A stretch of DNA of 64,000 bases, taken from the NCBI GenBank assembly GCA_019722365.1, contig JADFUC010000511.1, positions 1,674,001 to 1,738,000 of the forward strand. The letters are read 5' to 3'. Under the pieces are notes generated by a model. That model was given only the letters and a program-made list of their open reading frames with translations. It was not told the DNA's origin and did not search any database. This DNA is from Lithospermum erythrorhizon (Eukaryota > Streptophyta > Magnoliopsida > Boraginales > Boraginaceae). Shown here piece by piece: positions 40,601 to 51,083 of the stretch; position 1 is the stretch's first letter, and each line of letters starts with the position of its first letter. The position numbers were made by a program, and so were the translations under genes.

Positions 40601-42409
40601 TTGTTGGTACCTATACTACAACGCGGGTACCGCACGTCGCCTTTGATACACTACTGAACCTAATAGCATTCAGCATCCGCGCACTACCGCCCGACCAGTT
40701 ATGGGGCCTTAGTCTGCCGAATATGTTATACCGGGCCGGGCCGGGTTCAAGTAGGACACGACTATCCGTGAGTAAATTGTTGAAGCTAAGGCGGACTTTA
40801 TGGACTGGGCTTTATAGGAGGCAATTGATAAGATTGGTTATAGTTGTCTTCCACGTTTTCAGTCAAATAGCCCAGCCTCCCCCAGATTTAGCATTGAGTA
40901 TTGTGGGAAGCTGGCATGGTTGGTATATTGCTGCATAAAGGAGGAAGGCTTCTGACTTCCAATCGTCCAGTTTTTGTTTGATATTAATCTCTTTACTGTC
41001 TTCTTATTGCTGCATTCTTTGCTATCATTTCCTGTTCGCTGACTTCTGTAGACATCCATAATGTGTCATACACGACCAGTTTGGAGAAATCTTGAAAAAG
41101 ATTCATCAATCAATTCACCCCCAATTTCGAACGTAGTTTACTTATCTGTACGATTCAACTATTTTATTGAAAAAAGTATGTTAATTTATGATAGTCATGA
41201 TCTGAGGCAGAGACTACGTAAAGATTTGAGGGCCAAATCTATTTCCAAGGCAATTCAATCCAAGGCATATGCTCAACGAGTGTTTGTCTTATACATCTTT
41301 TAGCTTTTTCATGCCTTGAAAATAGGTCACCCCTTTGAAGAATTAAAAGTATTGGTTTCACTTATCGGTTTTAAGATGGATATCACCGAACCTTTGGCTA
41401 TGATAATGTTGCAATCCATAATATGCAGAGCTTGTGGTGGACAGATTAATAATTTATTCAGGAAGGTAATAACTTATCAAGCTGTTGATTTCTTGGCTAA
41501 TATAGCAATTTCTTGGCTTATGTCTGTCTATTACGGAGTATTTCTTTAGAAAAGAAGAGATTTCTTATGTGTGTACAGGGTAGGTTTTGTAGTATTGTAT
41601 GATGTTTAAATTCTTTTGTTCAGTAACTTCTCAAGTATTATCAATGGTCGGGGTATGCATCAATAATTGGTGACTACTTGAACTAAATTTTTACAGTATT
41701 TTTTATTGAAATATTTCCAAAAACAATTATGTCGAAAATTGACACATACTCAAATGTTATAAATGAATTAATGAACATTTTGATTTTCTATTTTTTTTCA
41801 TCCCTTAAAGATGATCTTCCACCACTTTCATATAAGAATATGTTACGGAGTATTATTGATATATATCCACTATCCAACGTTCCTTTCGAATATGATCATT
41901 TGATGGAGACCTAAACTAATGTCACCCTTCATATATTTCAAGAGTCACCTTAATAAAGTTTCGTGAACCAATTCAATTTGTTGGAAATCCATTGCTCCAA
42001 ACCATTTTTCGTTCTTAAAGAAAAGGTTCTTTCGTATTTATTCAAATCAACCATTCTTTATACTCCGTAGTATAAAGTGACAAAACATTATTATGATTTC
42101 TTACAAAAACAGTGGAACTTTAAAACAATTTGAAATTTCAGTAATATGGACAATCTTTTAACAATGAAGGTGTATTAAGGTACGAAGCTACTCTCTATTA
42201 ATCTATTATCGAACACTCGTATCAGTTTAGTAAATTGAATTTTTTTATTCACATGAGCGTGATAAACAAATGGATACCAACAGTAAGTGCATCAAGAACT
42301 CATCTTTAATTTCCTTTGTAGTTACCGTATCCAATTTAGATGTGATTTTTTTTCAACCAAAGATGAAAAGTAGAATTTACATACGAAAAATAGGAGGAAA
42401 ATTTAGTTT
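40601..42409. other. Intergenic with unidentified open frames
   Basis: Plus-strand frames at 40594-40938, 41061-41303 and 41316-41549 follow one another but match no family I know. One phrase (VITYQAVDFLANIAIS) is loosely like the end of LINE RNase H domains. They may be decayed transposon coding sequence. No gene model is supported. Confidence 0.35.
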
Positions 42410-43120
42410 TCATCTAACAGTGGATGCCACAGTCTGAGCCCAAGCTTTGAGATGATTCTTTATGTTACTTTCATCAACCAAAGCTGTTGGAAGTTTCCAT
42501 TTACTCAATTGCCTATTAGCCTTTCTCTGTTCCAAGACCTCCCATGCTTCTGAAAGGTAAGGCCTTGAAACTGAACCATGACATTCATCAATACTCTTTT
42601 CTTTCTCTTTTTCTGTTTCTTGATAATTTTTCTTCAAACCCCATCTTTGCAATCCTGGAATAATTGATGCCAAGCTTGAGTCTTTATCTTCTTCACTAAA
42701 AACAAACCCCAAATCCATAAACCCTTTAACCTCTTCATATTCAAGGTCTGACAAACTTCTGCTTATCCCTCTTCTTCTGTTGTTATTTATCGTCTTTATT
42801 CTCTTCCTATGTCTGTTTTGCTCATTTTTAACAATTTCATCCTTGGAGAATTCACTAATTTCTTTTCCAGACTGTATCTTTTGAAGCTTAGGTGAACTAA
42901 TTATGACTGACTTTGGAGATGAATAATCTTTGAAAGGTGAGCCTGGTTCATACCTTAAACATCGAGTACTAATCGATCGAATTTCAAGAGTTGATGCTAT
43001 ATCAGAAAGCTTTGTTTCTTCTTCAACAAAATGGGTTGATGGAAATTTCACTTTCTGTTCCAAAATATTGTCCTCAAACCAATATGAATCAAGAAGGTTG
43101 AGAACTTCTTCAGCTGCCAT
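42410..43120 (-). CDS. DUF1685 family protein, copy 1
   Basis: A single exon of 236 residues. The start is the ATG at 43120 (MAAEEVLNLLDSYWFE), which aligns with the N-terminus of copy 2 (MAAAEQEQFLLQLYDSLWFE). An in-frame extension upstream would pass through the TATA region. Family blocks are SPKSVIISSPKLQKIQSGKE (69-87), RSLSDLEYEEVKGFMDLGFVF (121-141), SIIPGLQRW (152-160), SRPYLSEAWEVLEQ (185-198) and the C-terminal NHLKAWAQTVASTVR. The plant DUF1685 family (PF07939) has no established biochemical function. The basic stretch RHRKRIKTINNNRRR (103-117) could be a nuclear localisation signal, which is my inference. Confidence 0.9.
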   Translation of the reverse strand: MAAEEVLNLLDSYWFEDNILEQKVKFPSTHFVEEETKLSDIASTLEIRSISTRCLRYEPGSPFKDYSSPKSVIISSPKLQKIQSGKEISEFSKDEIVKNEQNRHRKRIKTINNNRRRGISRSLSDLEYEEVKGFMDLGFVFSEEDKDSSLASIIPGLQRWGLKKNYQETEKEKEKSIDECHGSVSRPYLSEAWEVLEQRKANRQLSKWKLPTALVDESNIKNHLKAWAQTVASTVR

Positions 43121-43188
43121 TTCACTGCTTGAATAGAGAGAATTGCTCAAATTGAAACAAGAGTACAAAAACCAAATTTGTGGATGGC

Positions 43189-43196
43189 TATATAAG
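43189..43196 (-). promoter_or_regulatory. TATA box of DUF1685 copy 1
   Basis: The minus strand reads TTATATAG about 70 bases before the start codon, followed by CCATCCAC. The combined TATATA-CATCCAC block also occurs at the second DUF1685 gene. Confidence 0.6.
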
Positions 43197-43480
43197 TAGT
43201 CAAATAAGTGGAAGTTGTGCGAATATTTTTTGAAATCCAATACTATATATGTGGTTGATTACCTAGGAATCTCCATTTGCTAACAATTATTGAAGGGGAA
43301 ATTATTAAATAATGACCACTCATGCTTCTCCTAATCAAAAATGTAAAATCGTCATATCACCTTCGTGCCCGTTGGCCCCGCACCTGCGGCGACAAGGTAA
43401 ATCAAGGACGCGACTAACCTGTCAATAACGGTAGCGCTTAAACCCGCTTCAATACAAATTTATCATTTCAGACGTTAAAA

Positions 43481-43541
43481 ATCTACAATTGAGCCAACTT
43501 TACTGATCACAATCTACAATTGAGCCAACTTTACTGATCAC
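43481..43541. repeat. 31-bp tandem repeat, two copies
   Basis: The unit 'atctacaattgagccaactt' plus 'tactgatcac' occurs at 43481-43510 and, identically, at 43512-43541. A shorter related piece follows ('gatttaccgatcacacga'). Confidence 0.9.
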
Positions 43542-44690
43542 ACGAGATTTACCGATCACACGAAAGTAAATTTATTTATCTCTACCAAATATTAATTTAA
43601 TAGTTTATTTTTATAGTTAGATAATTTATTTACAAAATTTGATCAAATTAAATATTTTCAACTCATCGTAGAAATTCAGGTAAACTACCTCGATCAACTA
43701 AATTGAAGATTATATCACTCCAAATTTGCTAAATCGTATAGTTGTTCAAACCATCCACAATACGATCAAATTTAAGACTTCTCTCATATCACATCACTAA
43801 GACTACTTCCAATATCAAGACGCCTAAAGACCATCAAATAATACCTACTTTTGAGCAATTATGATGTTATTCGCGTGTCAAATTATTTATCTCAATTCCA
43901 CATCACTCCATCATATACCTCATCATATTTTTCATTTCTTTTTATTTATTTCATATATATAATTATTAAATTTATAATTACTACAATAATTGACATGAAA
44001 ATAACTAGAATTTGACAAAAATCCATCATATATTAATACAATAAATAATATATAGTTTTAAAAATCACAGAACATATTATTCATCACTCGAGCAAAACAA
44101 ATATAGCAAAAGAAATAAGGAAACATATGTACAAACTCAAAAAATATTTGTATCCAAACGACACAAACTTAGGCTCTATTTATAGATCTCGAAAAATAAA
44201 AATAATGATGTATTTTTTTTTAATTTTATTTTACTTTAATTATCAGACAAAATAATTTAAAATCATGGTAAAAAAACCAATCACAAGCGCAAGCAGCCCG
44301 CAGGGTTGCTCAAAATTTTTTCTTTTTATTACTGTGGACTCACAATTGGGGTGTCGTGTTTTAGCAACTGATCAAATTTTGATCCCTGACCGACAAGAGA
44401 ATTCGACACCTAATCGATCATTCACAAGCAGAAAACGATTCCCTTTTAACATCCTAATTGATCCATTGTTGTGGATGTTCTTAGATACTAAGAGTTAATT
44501 AATCTTATTTTAAACAGTTACAAAAAGTGATAATCGAAATGAATTTGGTATGAAATTTGATTTAATGTGGTCAGCATATATAATCAACTATATTTTTTTT
44601 AATCGGATAATCATCTATTCATCTATCAATCAATTAGAATTATTATTTGAAATAAATTAAGTTTAAACTGAAATTTAACTATTAGGGTGT

Positions 44691-44879
44691 CTCTTCACCG
44701 TAAAGTAAAAGAAAAAAAAGGTTTTATTGACTTTATGACATGTATATTCAGACAGATTGATAGAGGAAAGAAAAACCTGCTTATGTGCAAGCGCTCATAA
44801 CCTTATCGAAGACAGAGAAACTCTTTACCGTAAAGTAAAAGAAAAAAGGGGTTTCATTGACTTTATGACATATGTATAT
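44691..44879. repeat. Duplicated block of about 58 bp, 130 bp apart
   Basis: 'accgtaaagtaaaagaaaaa' followed by 'ttgactttatgacat' occurs at 44691-44750 and at 44821-44879 with few differences. Confidence 0.85.
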
Positions 44880-45459
44880 ATATTTATAGATTCTAAATTT
44901 TCCTCTTCAACTTCTCGATTTAACTCATTAATTGACTCATTTAACTTTTAAAATTTATCAGTATACCCCCTGAACTATCCGAACTGGTCATTTTAGGGAT
45001 TCCGTTCATTTTTTGTGTTAAAATTGATGTCAATCCACTTTTGATGAAGGGTAAAATCGGAATTGTACATATATTAGGCTTGTAGGTCAATTTTCAAATA
45101 CAAAAAAGTAATCAGTCAATATATTTGTAATAATGTCATTTTTACTCCTTCATTAAAACTATTACTAAAGTTTTTTATAATACGACCGATCGTAATTAGT
45201 CGGGAAAGGAGAAATCAGACCTATTATAGTTAATCAAAGGGGCACTGATCGGTTATTAATTCAAGTATTATAGACTCGCCGCAATAGGTTCAAAGCAACC
45301 TCGACTGACAGAAATGTTTAAACCGAATACCGATACAAAGTTTCCAGGACAAGAAGAAATTAAGCTAAAGCTAGGTTCCATGCAATTAGAATTTTTACTA
45401 CTTCGAACTTTAGTACTTCTAAGAAACAAAGGGTTTCATACGTTAATAAGTTTACACGT

Positions 45460-46085
45460 CATATGGATATATCGGTGTGAATGCAAAATTTGTGTTGCAT
45501 TTGGGAATTCAAAGCGGGTTTCATGTGGATGACGGGGTCGCCCGGCTGCATCTGAAAGTCTTTCATCATATGTCAAAGAACAACGCTCAGTGGCTCATGA
45601 ATGACTCCATCATCCGCTGGCCCCGAATGCTTTTCCAACATTTGATTTTGCATCCCAAATGATGCCCCACTGACCAAACGTTTGGGAGTTCAATAGCCAA
45701 GAGTCACCAATGTTTATTGGCTTCATCAATGCAAGTAAATACTGAAGGCTCTTGGAGTGAACCAGCATTACTACATAATCCAACCTTCTCCATTGCACAC
45801 ACAACACAAGAAATTTGAAACTCTACAATACATTTACAAACAAGCAGCGATAGTTGCAAGCTTATTGGCGCTCGCTATGGAGCTTCCAAGTTAAGCCATT
45901 TACCAGATCATCTTATCCTCGAATCAAATACTTCAAGAACTGGCACCGAGTTATGCGACTTTGGTTTGCTGGATATTGTGTTTATCAAGCAAGATTTGAT
46001 CTTGATTGTAATTTTATATGAATCATTTCTGTTTCTCATTTGTAAGGTTATCTGCTTTGTATTTTAGTAAGTTCAAGCATGTACT
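45460..46085 (+). repeat. 5' LTR of the deleted copia element
   Basis: Matches 47888-48530 through blocks such as 'gtgaatgcaaaatttgtgtt', 'gtctttcatcatatgtca', 'aagagtcaccaatgtttatt' and 'aagatttgatcttgattgta'. The ends are approximate. Confidence 0.8.
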
Positions 46086-46120
46086 AAACCGAATTACTTT
46101 CCTGGAGACAAAACTTTGCA

Positions 46121-46560
46121 ATGACTTCAAACATGGACACTCCACCAACTTCTGCTGGACAACATGGTGCCTTCTCATCAGCTCCTCTTGCAACTGGATC
46201 CATAACTATTAGAAGTATGACTATTCCTTTTACATCTCACGCTCGAACTCGGGTTCACCTCTTTTTTTTATTATATATATATATATATATTTTTTTAAAT
46301 GATATCGCTCATTTTAGGCGCCCGCTTGCCTAGTCCCTCAGCCAACAGAGGAGGGTAATCGATGTGCCCTCAAGACCTGGGCTTGCTACAAATGTTGCCT
46401 TAACACTCGTGGGTAACCACTCACACCTAGAACGACTTCAACAAACGCAGCACCGCCGGTGGTTCGAACTCGTGTCGATGGGAGAGGCACACTCTACAAA
46501 GCCCACGTCCATCGACATGACCTTTGCCTTTAAATCTTTGCACTAACGAACTCTGAGAAA
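46121..46560 (+). pseudogene. Copia gag-like start with insertion
   Basis: A frame beginning MTSNMDTPPTSAGQHGAFSS sits where gag should begin. It runs into a TA microsatellite (46272-46290) and then a GC-richer segment (46315-46560). That segment carries 'ggttcgaactcg' near 46454, a match to the RNA polymerase III B box, so a tRNA-derived SINE could have inserted here. A convincing A box at the right distance was not found. Confidence 0.4.
46272..46290. repeat. (TA)n microsatellite
   Basis: About nine TA units inside the deleted copia element. Confidence 0.85.
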
Positions 46561-46884
46561 TTATGTCCACATGGTCTGTGGAGCCTAGAACACCAATGAA
46601 TATTATTCAACACCAAGCAAGAAAGAAGTACAACAACCTCGAATATTCTCGAAAGTGATTGGAAGTCCTATGTAATTAATGACAGATCAGACCAGAGCAT
46701 CATTTCATTCAAGAAGCAAACCGAGCAGATTTACCACTAACCCGAGTAGCGACTACTTGTAAGGCTCTTATTCGAGTACTTCCGCAATTCTCAGATACAC
46801 TGAATTACGGGTCGCGACCATACACCGTATCCACTGCATTCTCAAGGATATTCGACGCCAATCGATATCGATACGAGACCAAAG

Positions 46885-47258
46885 TCAACTAAAGGATACG
46901 TGTTCACGTTAAAGCAGTACTGCATGAAATCATCCAAGCAAACAACAAGTGATCGCAAGATCAACTATGGAGTCCGAGCTCATTGCCTTAGACAAATGCG
47001 AGTAAGGTTGAGTGGGTTGCGCTTTTATTCTTAGAGAAAATTCCAAAGTTGGGAAGGCATGTGCCTTCAATCTCCATACATTGCAATAGTCAATCAACAA
47101 TTGGGAAGGCCCAGAGCCACATGTACAATGGTAAGTCGAGACATATACGTCGAAGACATAGTACCATTCAACACCATTTCCTCAATCACATTATCACTAT
47201 TGATTACATACCATCAAAAGAGGATAATATCAGAGATACGCCAACCAAAAAAGTTTGA
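46885..47258 (+). pseudogene. Copia RNase H remnant
   Basis: Fragments read STKGYVF near 46890, WKSSKQTTSDRKINYGVRAH-like sequence near 46925-46985, EKIPKLGRHVPSISIHCNSQ near 47040, SHMYNGKSRHIRRRHSTIQH near 47115, and IITIDYIPSKEDNIRDTPTKK near 47190. This is the characteristic RNase H and 'SKDN-ADPLTKG' end of plant Ty1-copia polyproteins, with several frameshifts. Confidence 0.85.
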
Positions 47259-47887
47259 ATAGAGAACTAGTTGATAAATCATCTAAAATGAAACGGGATT
47301 AAAAACCCGTGAGAAAGCACATGTGAGCTGACAACCTAATCTAGTTGACTGGAGATCCCAAGATTTAGATTTCAAGGGAAATTGTCAGTCGCATATAAAG
47401 ATCATCGTTGGGGTTTATTCCCAACCATTCCTAGATTAGAAAACAAATGATACCGCATTTAACGAGCTAAGTTATGAATTTACTGGTTTATCAAGGAGAA
47501 TCACCGGGTTTACTCAAAATAAATATGAGTAAATACCCATACAATGGGCGTAGAAAGTCGCCTAGAAGAGAAACGCGATTTCGCGACAACTCGAGAACTG
47601 CACGTGTCCATGCATAAACTGACACAATCGTGAGAACCGAATGAGTCGACGAGACTCAGGTGAAATAGTCAATGCTTACTGCATTAGTTCAAAGCATCAA
47701 TGCCTACTATGTCCGCTGTGAACGTAAACGAGGGATTACCTAGTGAGGTTCAAAGGCTACCATACCTACATATCCTTTGCATGAATCGATCGTTGTTGCA
47801 TTCATCACTATCGAGTCAAAAGTTTTCAAAGTTTGTATCCAGTGGGAAATATTGGATATGAATACAAATTTTGATTCATGTGGGGGA

Positions 47888-48530
47888 TGTTGGATATATT
47901 GAGGTGAATGCAAAATTTGTGTTGCATTTAAATTGGGTGGTTCGCTGGATGACGGGTAGTCCGCTATGGGGACCGAAAAGTCTTTCATCATATGTCAGCA
48001 ACAACGTTGTAGTTCAAGGGACAGACTCCATCGTCTGCCACTACCCGAATGCTTATCAACATTTATTTTTGATACCAACACATCTCATCGATTCAAACGC
48101 TTTGGGACTTAAGAAGCAAGAGTCACCAATGTTTATTGGCTTGATCAATGCAAGTAACATCAAGGCTCTTGTTTAACCAAAGATTACTACATAATCCAAC
48201 CTTTCCATTGCACACAATACACACAAGAAATTTGAAACTTGCTAACATTTTTACAAATGCTTTAGGATAGTTACAAGCTCGCTCTGCTAGGCCTGGGCTG
48301 CTGAGCCCAAGAGCCAAGGGCCGCTTCTACCTACAGATCATCTTATCCTGGGAATCGAACACCTTCAAAAAAATCTCAAACAATTGCAGGGTTATGCTTA
48401 ATCTCGATTTAAGGATATTATATTTATCACAAGATTTGATCTTGATTGTAATTTATATGAATCGCTTTTCTAGTTTTCATCTATAAGATTAATCGTTTTC
48501 TTGTATTTTTAGTATAAGTTTGCTTGAGCT
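47888..48530 (+). repeat. 3' LTR of the deleted copia element
   Basis: Begins TGTTGGATAT directly after a purine-rich tract and matches 45460-46085 along its length. The right end is approximate. Confidence 0.8.
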
Positions 48531-50188
48531 TGCTCATTTTTTCTTTGTTTTACAAATTACATGAGCTCCAAGCCTCCAACTACTTATAAATATATACAGT
48601 ATAAAATACGCAGTAATAGTTTATTAAATAAGTATCCATTACCAAAGCCAAGTCAACATTAGTAAGCTGACAGTATTCGAAAGTAAGGATCTACGAAGGA
48701 CAAACTGGTCATTTGGTATAGTTTTTAGTCGTCCACCATAATTTGGATACTTCCTTCTTCTCGAATATATATACCAAAATATAAGAATCGATTTTTTATG
48801 AATATTGCTAGTTAGGCTTACTGGATCGGATTCGCAGATGCATGTTGTCTTATAAATGGTCAAAAGGTACTCATCGATTTGGAATTTAACTTTATTTTCT
48901 TTACGATGAATTATTGTGTCTGAGAAATATATTGTACATTAGTACAAAATAAGATAAATTGAACGGATGAATTTATTAACAGCGTGTCTGCTTGGATCTA
49001 TCTACCTGGAATTGTATGAATTGAAACGGTCCACTTGGCCATGCTGAACAATATTATCACATTGTTAAGCAAAGCATAAAATTGTCAATTTTACAACGTC
49101 ATCGTCCAAACCCAATAACTATCTTTAATTATGAAAAGTGTGAGTCCACTATGACTATTGTTTGTGCATGGTGGCTTAGTTGGAATCAAACGACTCGGAA
49201 AATTCAAAGTTTTGAAATGTAACAACATTATGCAATTACAAATTTACAATGACTTTAATTTGAAAAGATGCAATATGATATTTTCATGGGGTCCCAAAGA
49301 AGTTGAGTAACTTCAAAGGAATTTGATAGATGCAACTCATCAGACATAGAACATGTATAGTTACTTATTGATCATTTTAACGTTGCTAAGTGATTAAATT
49401 AAATGTATTAATCTCATCTTAGACAAATATTCCCCCAAAACCTTACTTAATGTCTTGGTAAGTTTTTGAATGATTCTAAATTTCTCATGTACAATCTACA
49501 AATATGTAATGCACATTTCAAAAAATCAACCTACAATTAGCGAATCAATCAAAGTCGATAAAGAACTTATTATTAACATACTAATTAATATGACAAGATA
49601 TTAGTTGTATACGTTTAGATACTTAGAAGTGCTCCTAATTAATTATTAATTGTTTGTAACAAGTGATAATACTTTAATTAATTAGGAAACTCGAATTCAT
49701 TATGATGCATGTAATATGTAAATACTTCGTAGCATATATCTATATACTTCCTCCATCCCTTAATGTAAGGGATATTTTGTCATTTTAGGAAATTTTAAAT
49801 TACATTCCCATTTTGACTAAATATTTGTGGAAGGAATGGAGGGAAATTTAAGTATGAGAGATAAATTTAAAATTTTATTAAAGTTTGTGTAAAGTTAAAT
49901 AGGATTTAGAAATTGGGATGAAAGGAATAATAAATATACTAGTAAATTACGCTGTATCGAACTTTCATGAGTTCAAAAGCCATCAAATTAAGCTCAATCT
50001 ACAAAATGGAAAATCTAATTCTGATCACTTTGATCATTCACATATGCCACTTTGTATGAGAAATATGCATGTAATTGAAGTAGTTTTGGAATCAGCAGGC
50101 TAATTAAGAACTAAAAAACTCACATAGGAGTACAATTCAAAAATGGAAAGCCACAAGAAAAAATTGAAGTACTTATTTTCCATCAACA
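48531..50188. other. Intergenic, 3' of DUF1685 copy 2
   Basis: AT-rich. Apart from the MITE at 49747-49844, no gene or structured repeat was recognised. Confidence 0.5.
49747..49844. mobile_element. Small Stowaway-like MITE
   Basis: The left end 'cttcctccatccctt' and right end 'aaggaatggaggga' form an imperfect terminal inverted repeat of about 15 bp, next to TA on the left. The length of about 100 bp and the lack of coding capacity fit a Stowaway MITE. Confidence 0.6.
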
Positions 50189-50947
50189 TTATCTCACAGT
50201 AGATGCAACCGTATGAGCCCAAATTCTAAGATGATCTTTCATCTCCATTTCGTTCCCATAATTTGGAATTCTCCAATTTACCAAAGGGTCCTTCTTATCA
50301 ACATATTTTCTTCTTTGTTTCTCCTCCATAACTTCCCATGCTTCAGAAAGATAAGGTCTTGAAACTGCATTTTCATTCTCTGCAATGACTATTTTACCAT
50401 CATTATTATCTGCACAATATCTCTGCAATCCAGGAATAATTGAAACCAAGCTTGAATTTTTAACTTCATTATTATCAAATACAAATCCAAGATCCATAAA
50501 CCCTTTTAATTCTTCAAACTCCAGTTCTGATAAACTCTTGCTATTACCTTTCTTTCTTCTTCCTCTATATCTTGTTCTTATATCCTCAGTTTCCTCTGTG
50601 TTCTTGCTGAGAAAAGATTCAACGTTTGGCTCTGTGATGTCATCAAACTCTTGAACTTCTTTGCCTGAAAGTATTGGTTGCAGCTTAGGAACAACAAGAA
50701 CAGATTTAGGAGATGGCTCTATTTTCTCCAGATCAAACAACTCATACTTTGAGCTTAAATGTTCTTCACTGAAAGATCTAACAATAAGAGAAGGGGGACG
50801 AGAAAGCTTTAATTTTTCATTTTCCTGAGGAATAGATAGAGAAGTGTTTTGGGTTATTTTTGATGGATTTGATTTGAAGATTTCATGTTCAAACCACAAT
50901 GAATCATAGAGCTGCAATAAGAATTGTTCTTGTTCTGCAGCTGCCAT
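50189..50947 (-). CDS. DUF1685 family protein, copy 2
   Basis: A single exon of 252 residues starting MAAAEQEQFLLQLYDSLWFE. Family blocks are SPKSVLVVPKLQPILSGKEV (79-98), KSLSELEFEELKGFMDLGFVF (137-157), SIIPGLQRY (169-177), SRPYLSEAWEVMEE (196-209) and HLRIWAHTVASTVR at the end. A basic patch RTRYRGRRKKGNSK (124-137) precedes the main block, as in copy 1. It is clearly paralogous to the gene at 42410-43120, in the same orientation about 7 kb away, but the variable regions have diverged strongly. The duplication is therefore not recent. Function is unknown and both copies look intact. Confidence 0.9.
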   Translation of the reverse strand: MAAAEQEQFLLQLYDSLWFEHEIFKSNPSKITQNTSLSIPQENEKLKLSRPPSLIVRSFSEEHLSSKYELFDLEKIEPSPKSVLVVPKLQPILSGKEVQEFDDITEPNVESFLSKNTEETEDIRTRYRGRRKKGNSKSLSELEFEELKGFMDLGFVFDNNEVKNSSLVSIIPGLQRYCADNNDGKIVIAENENAVSRPYLSEAWEVMEEKQRRKYVDKKDPLVNWRIPNYGNEMEMKDHLRIWAHTVASTVR

Positions 50948-51075
50948 TGATATTATATTTTGTCGGCAAATGGTAAATCAGAAAGATAGAATGGTTTGGT
51001 GGTTTAATTACGTTTTGTGTAGAGAATGTGCAGGAATTGTAATAAATCAAAAGACTAATTTGCTGATGGTGGATG

Positions 51076-51083
51076 TTTATATA
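51076..51083 (-). promoter_or_regulatory. TATA box of DUF1685 copy 2
   Basis: The minus strand reads TATATAAA about 130 bases before the start codon, followed by CATCCAC, the same block as at copy 1. Confidence 0.6.

Larger units (their letters stand above)
43200..45459. other. Intergenic with small duplications
   Basis: No gene is recognised. The stretch includes a 31-bp tandem repeat at 43481-43541, a duplicated block at 44691-44879, and a Mutator-like end motif ('ccccctgaactatccg') at about 44966 without a visible partner. Frames at 44265-44498 and 44757-44951 carry no known motif. Confidence 0.5.
45460..48530 (+). mobile_element. Internally deleted Ty1-copia retrotransposon
   Basis: Two direct repeats of about 620-640 bp (45460-46085 and 47888-48530) surround only 1.8 kb of interior, against about 4 kb in complete copia elements. 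A purine run 'gtgggggatgttggatat' at 47880-47897 looks like the polypurine tract followed by the TG start of the 3' LTR, giving a plus-strand element. The interior starts with a gag-like frame (46121) and ends with an RNase H remnant. Protease, integrase and most of the reverse transcriptase are missing. It lies between the two DUF1685 genes. Confidence 0.8.

Noticed and set aside
41061..41549. Two consecutive plus-strand frames that might be one gene
   Set aside because: No splice-compatible model and no family match; only a vague likeness to a LINE RNase H tail.
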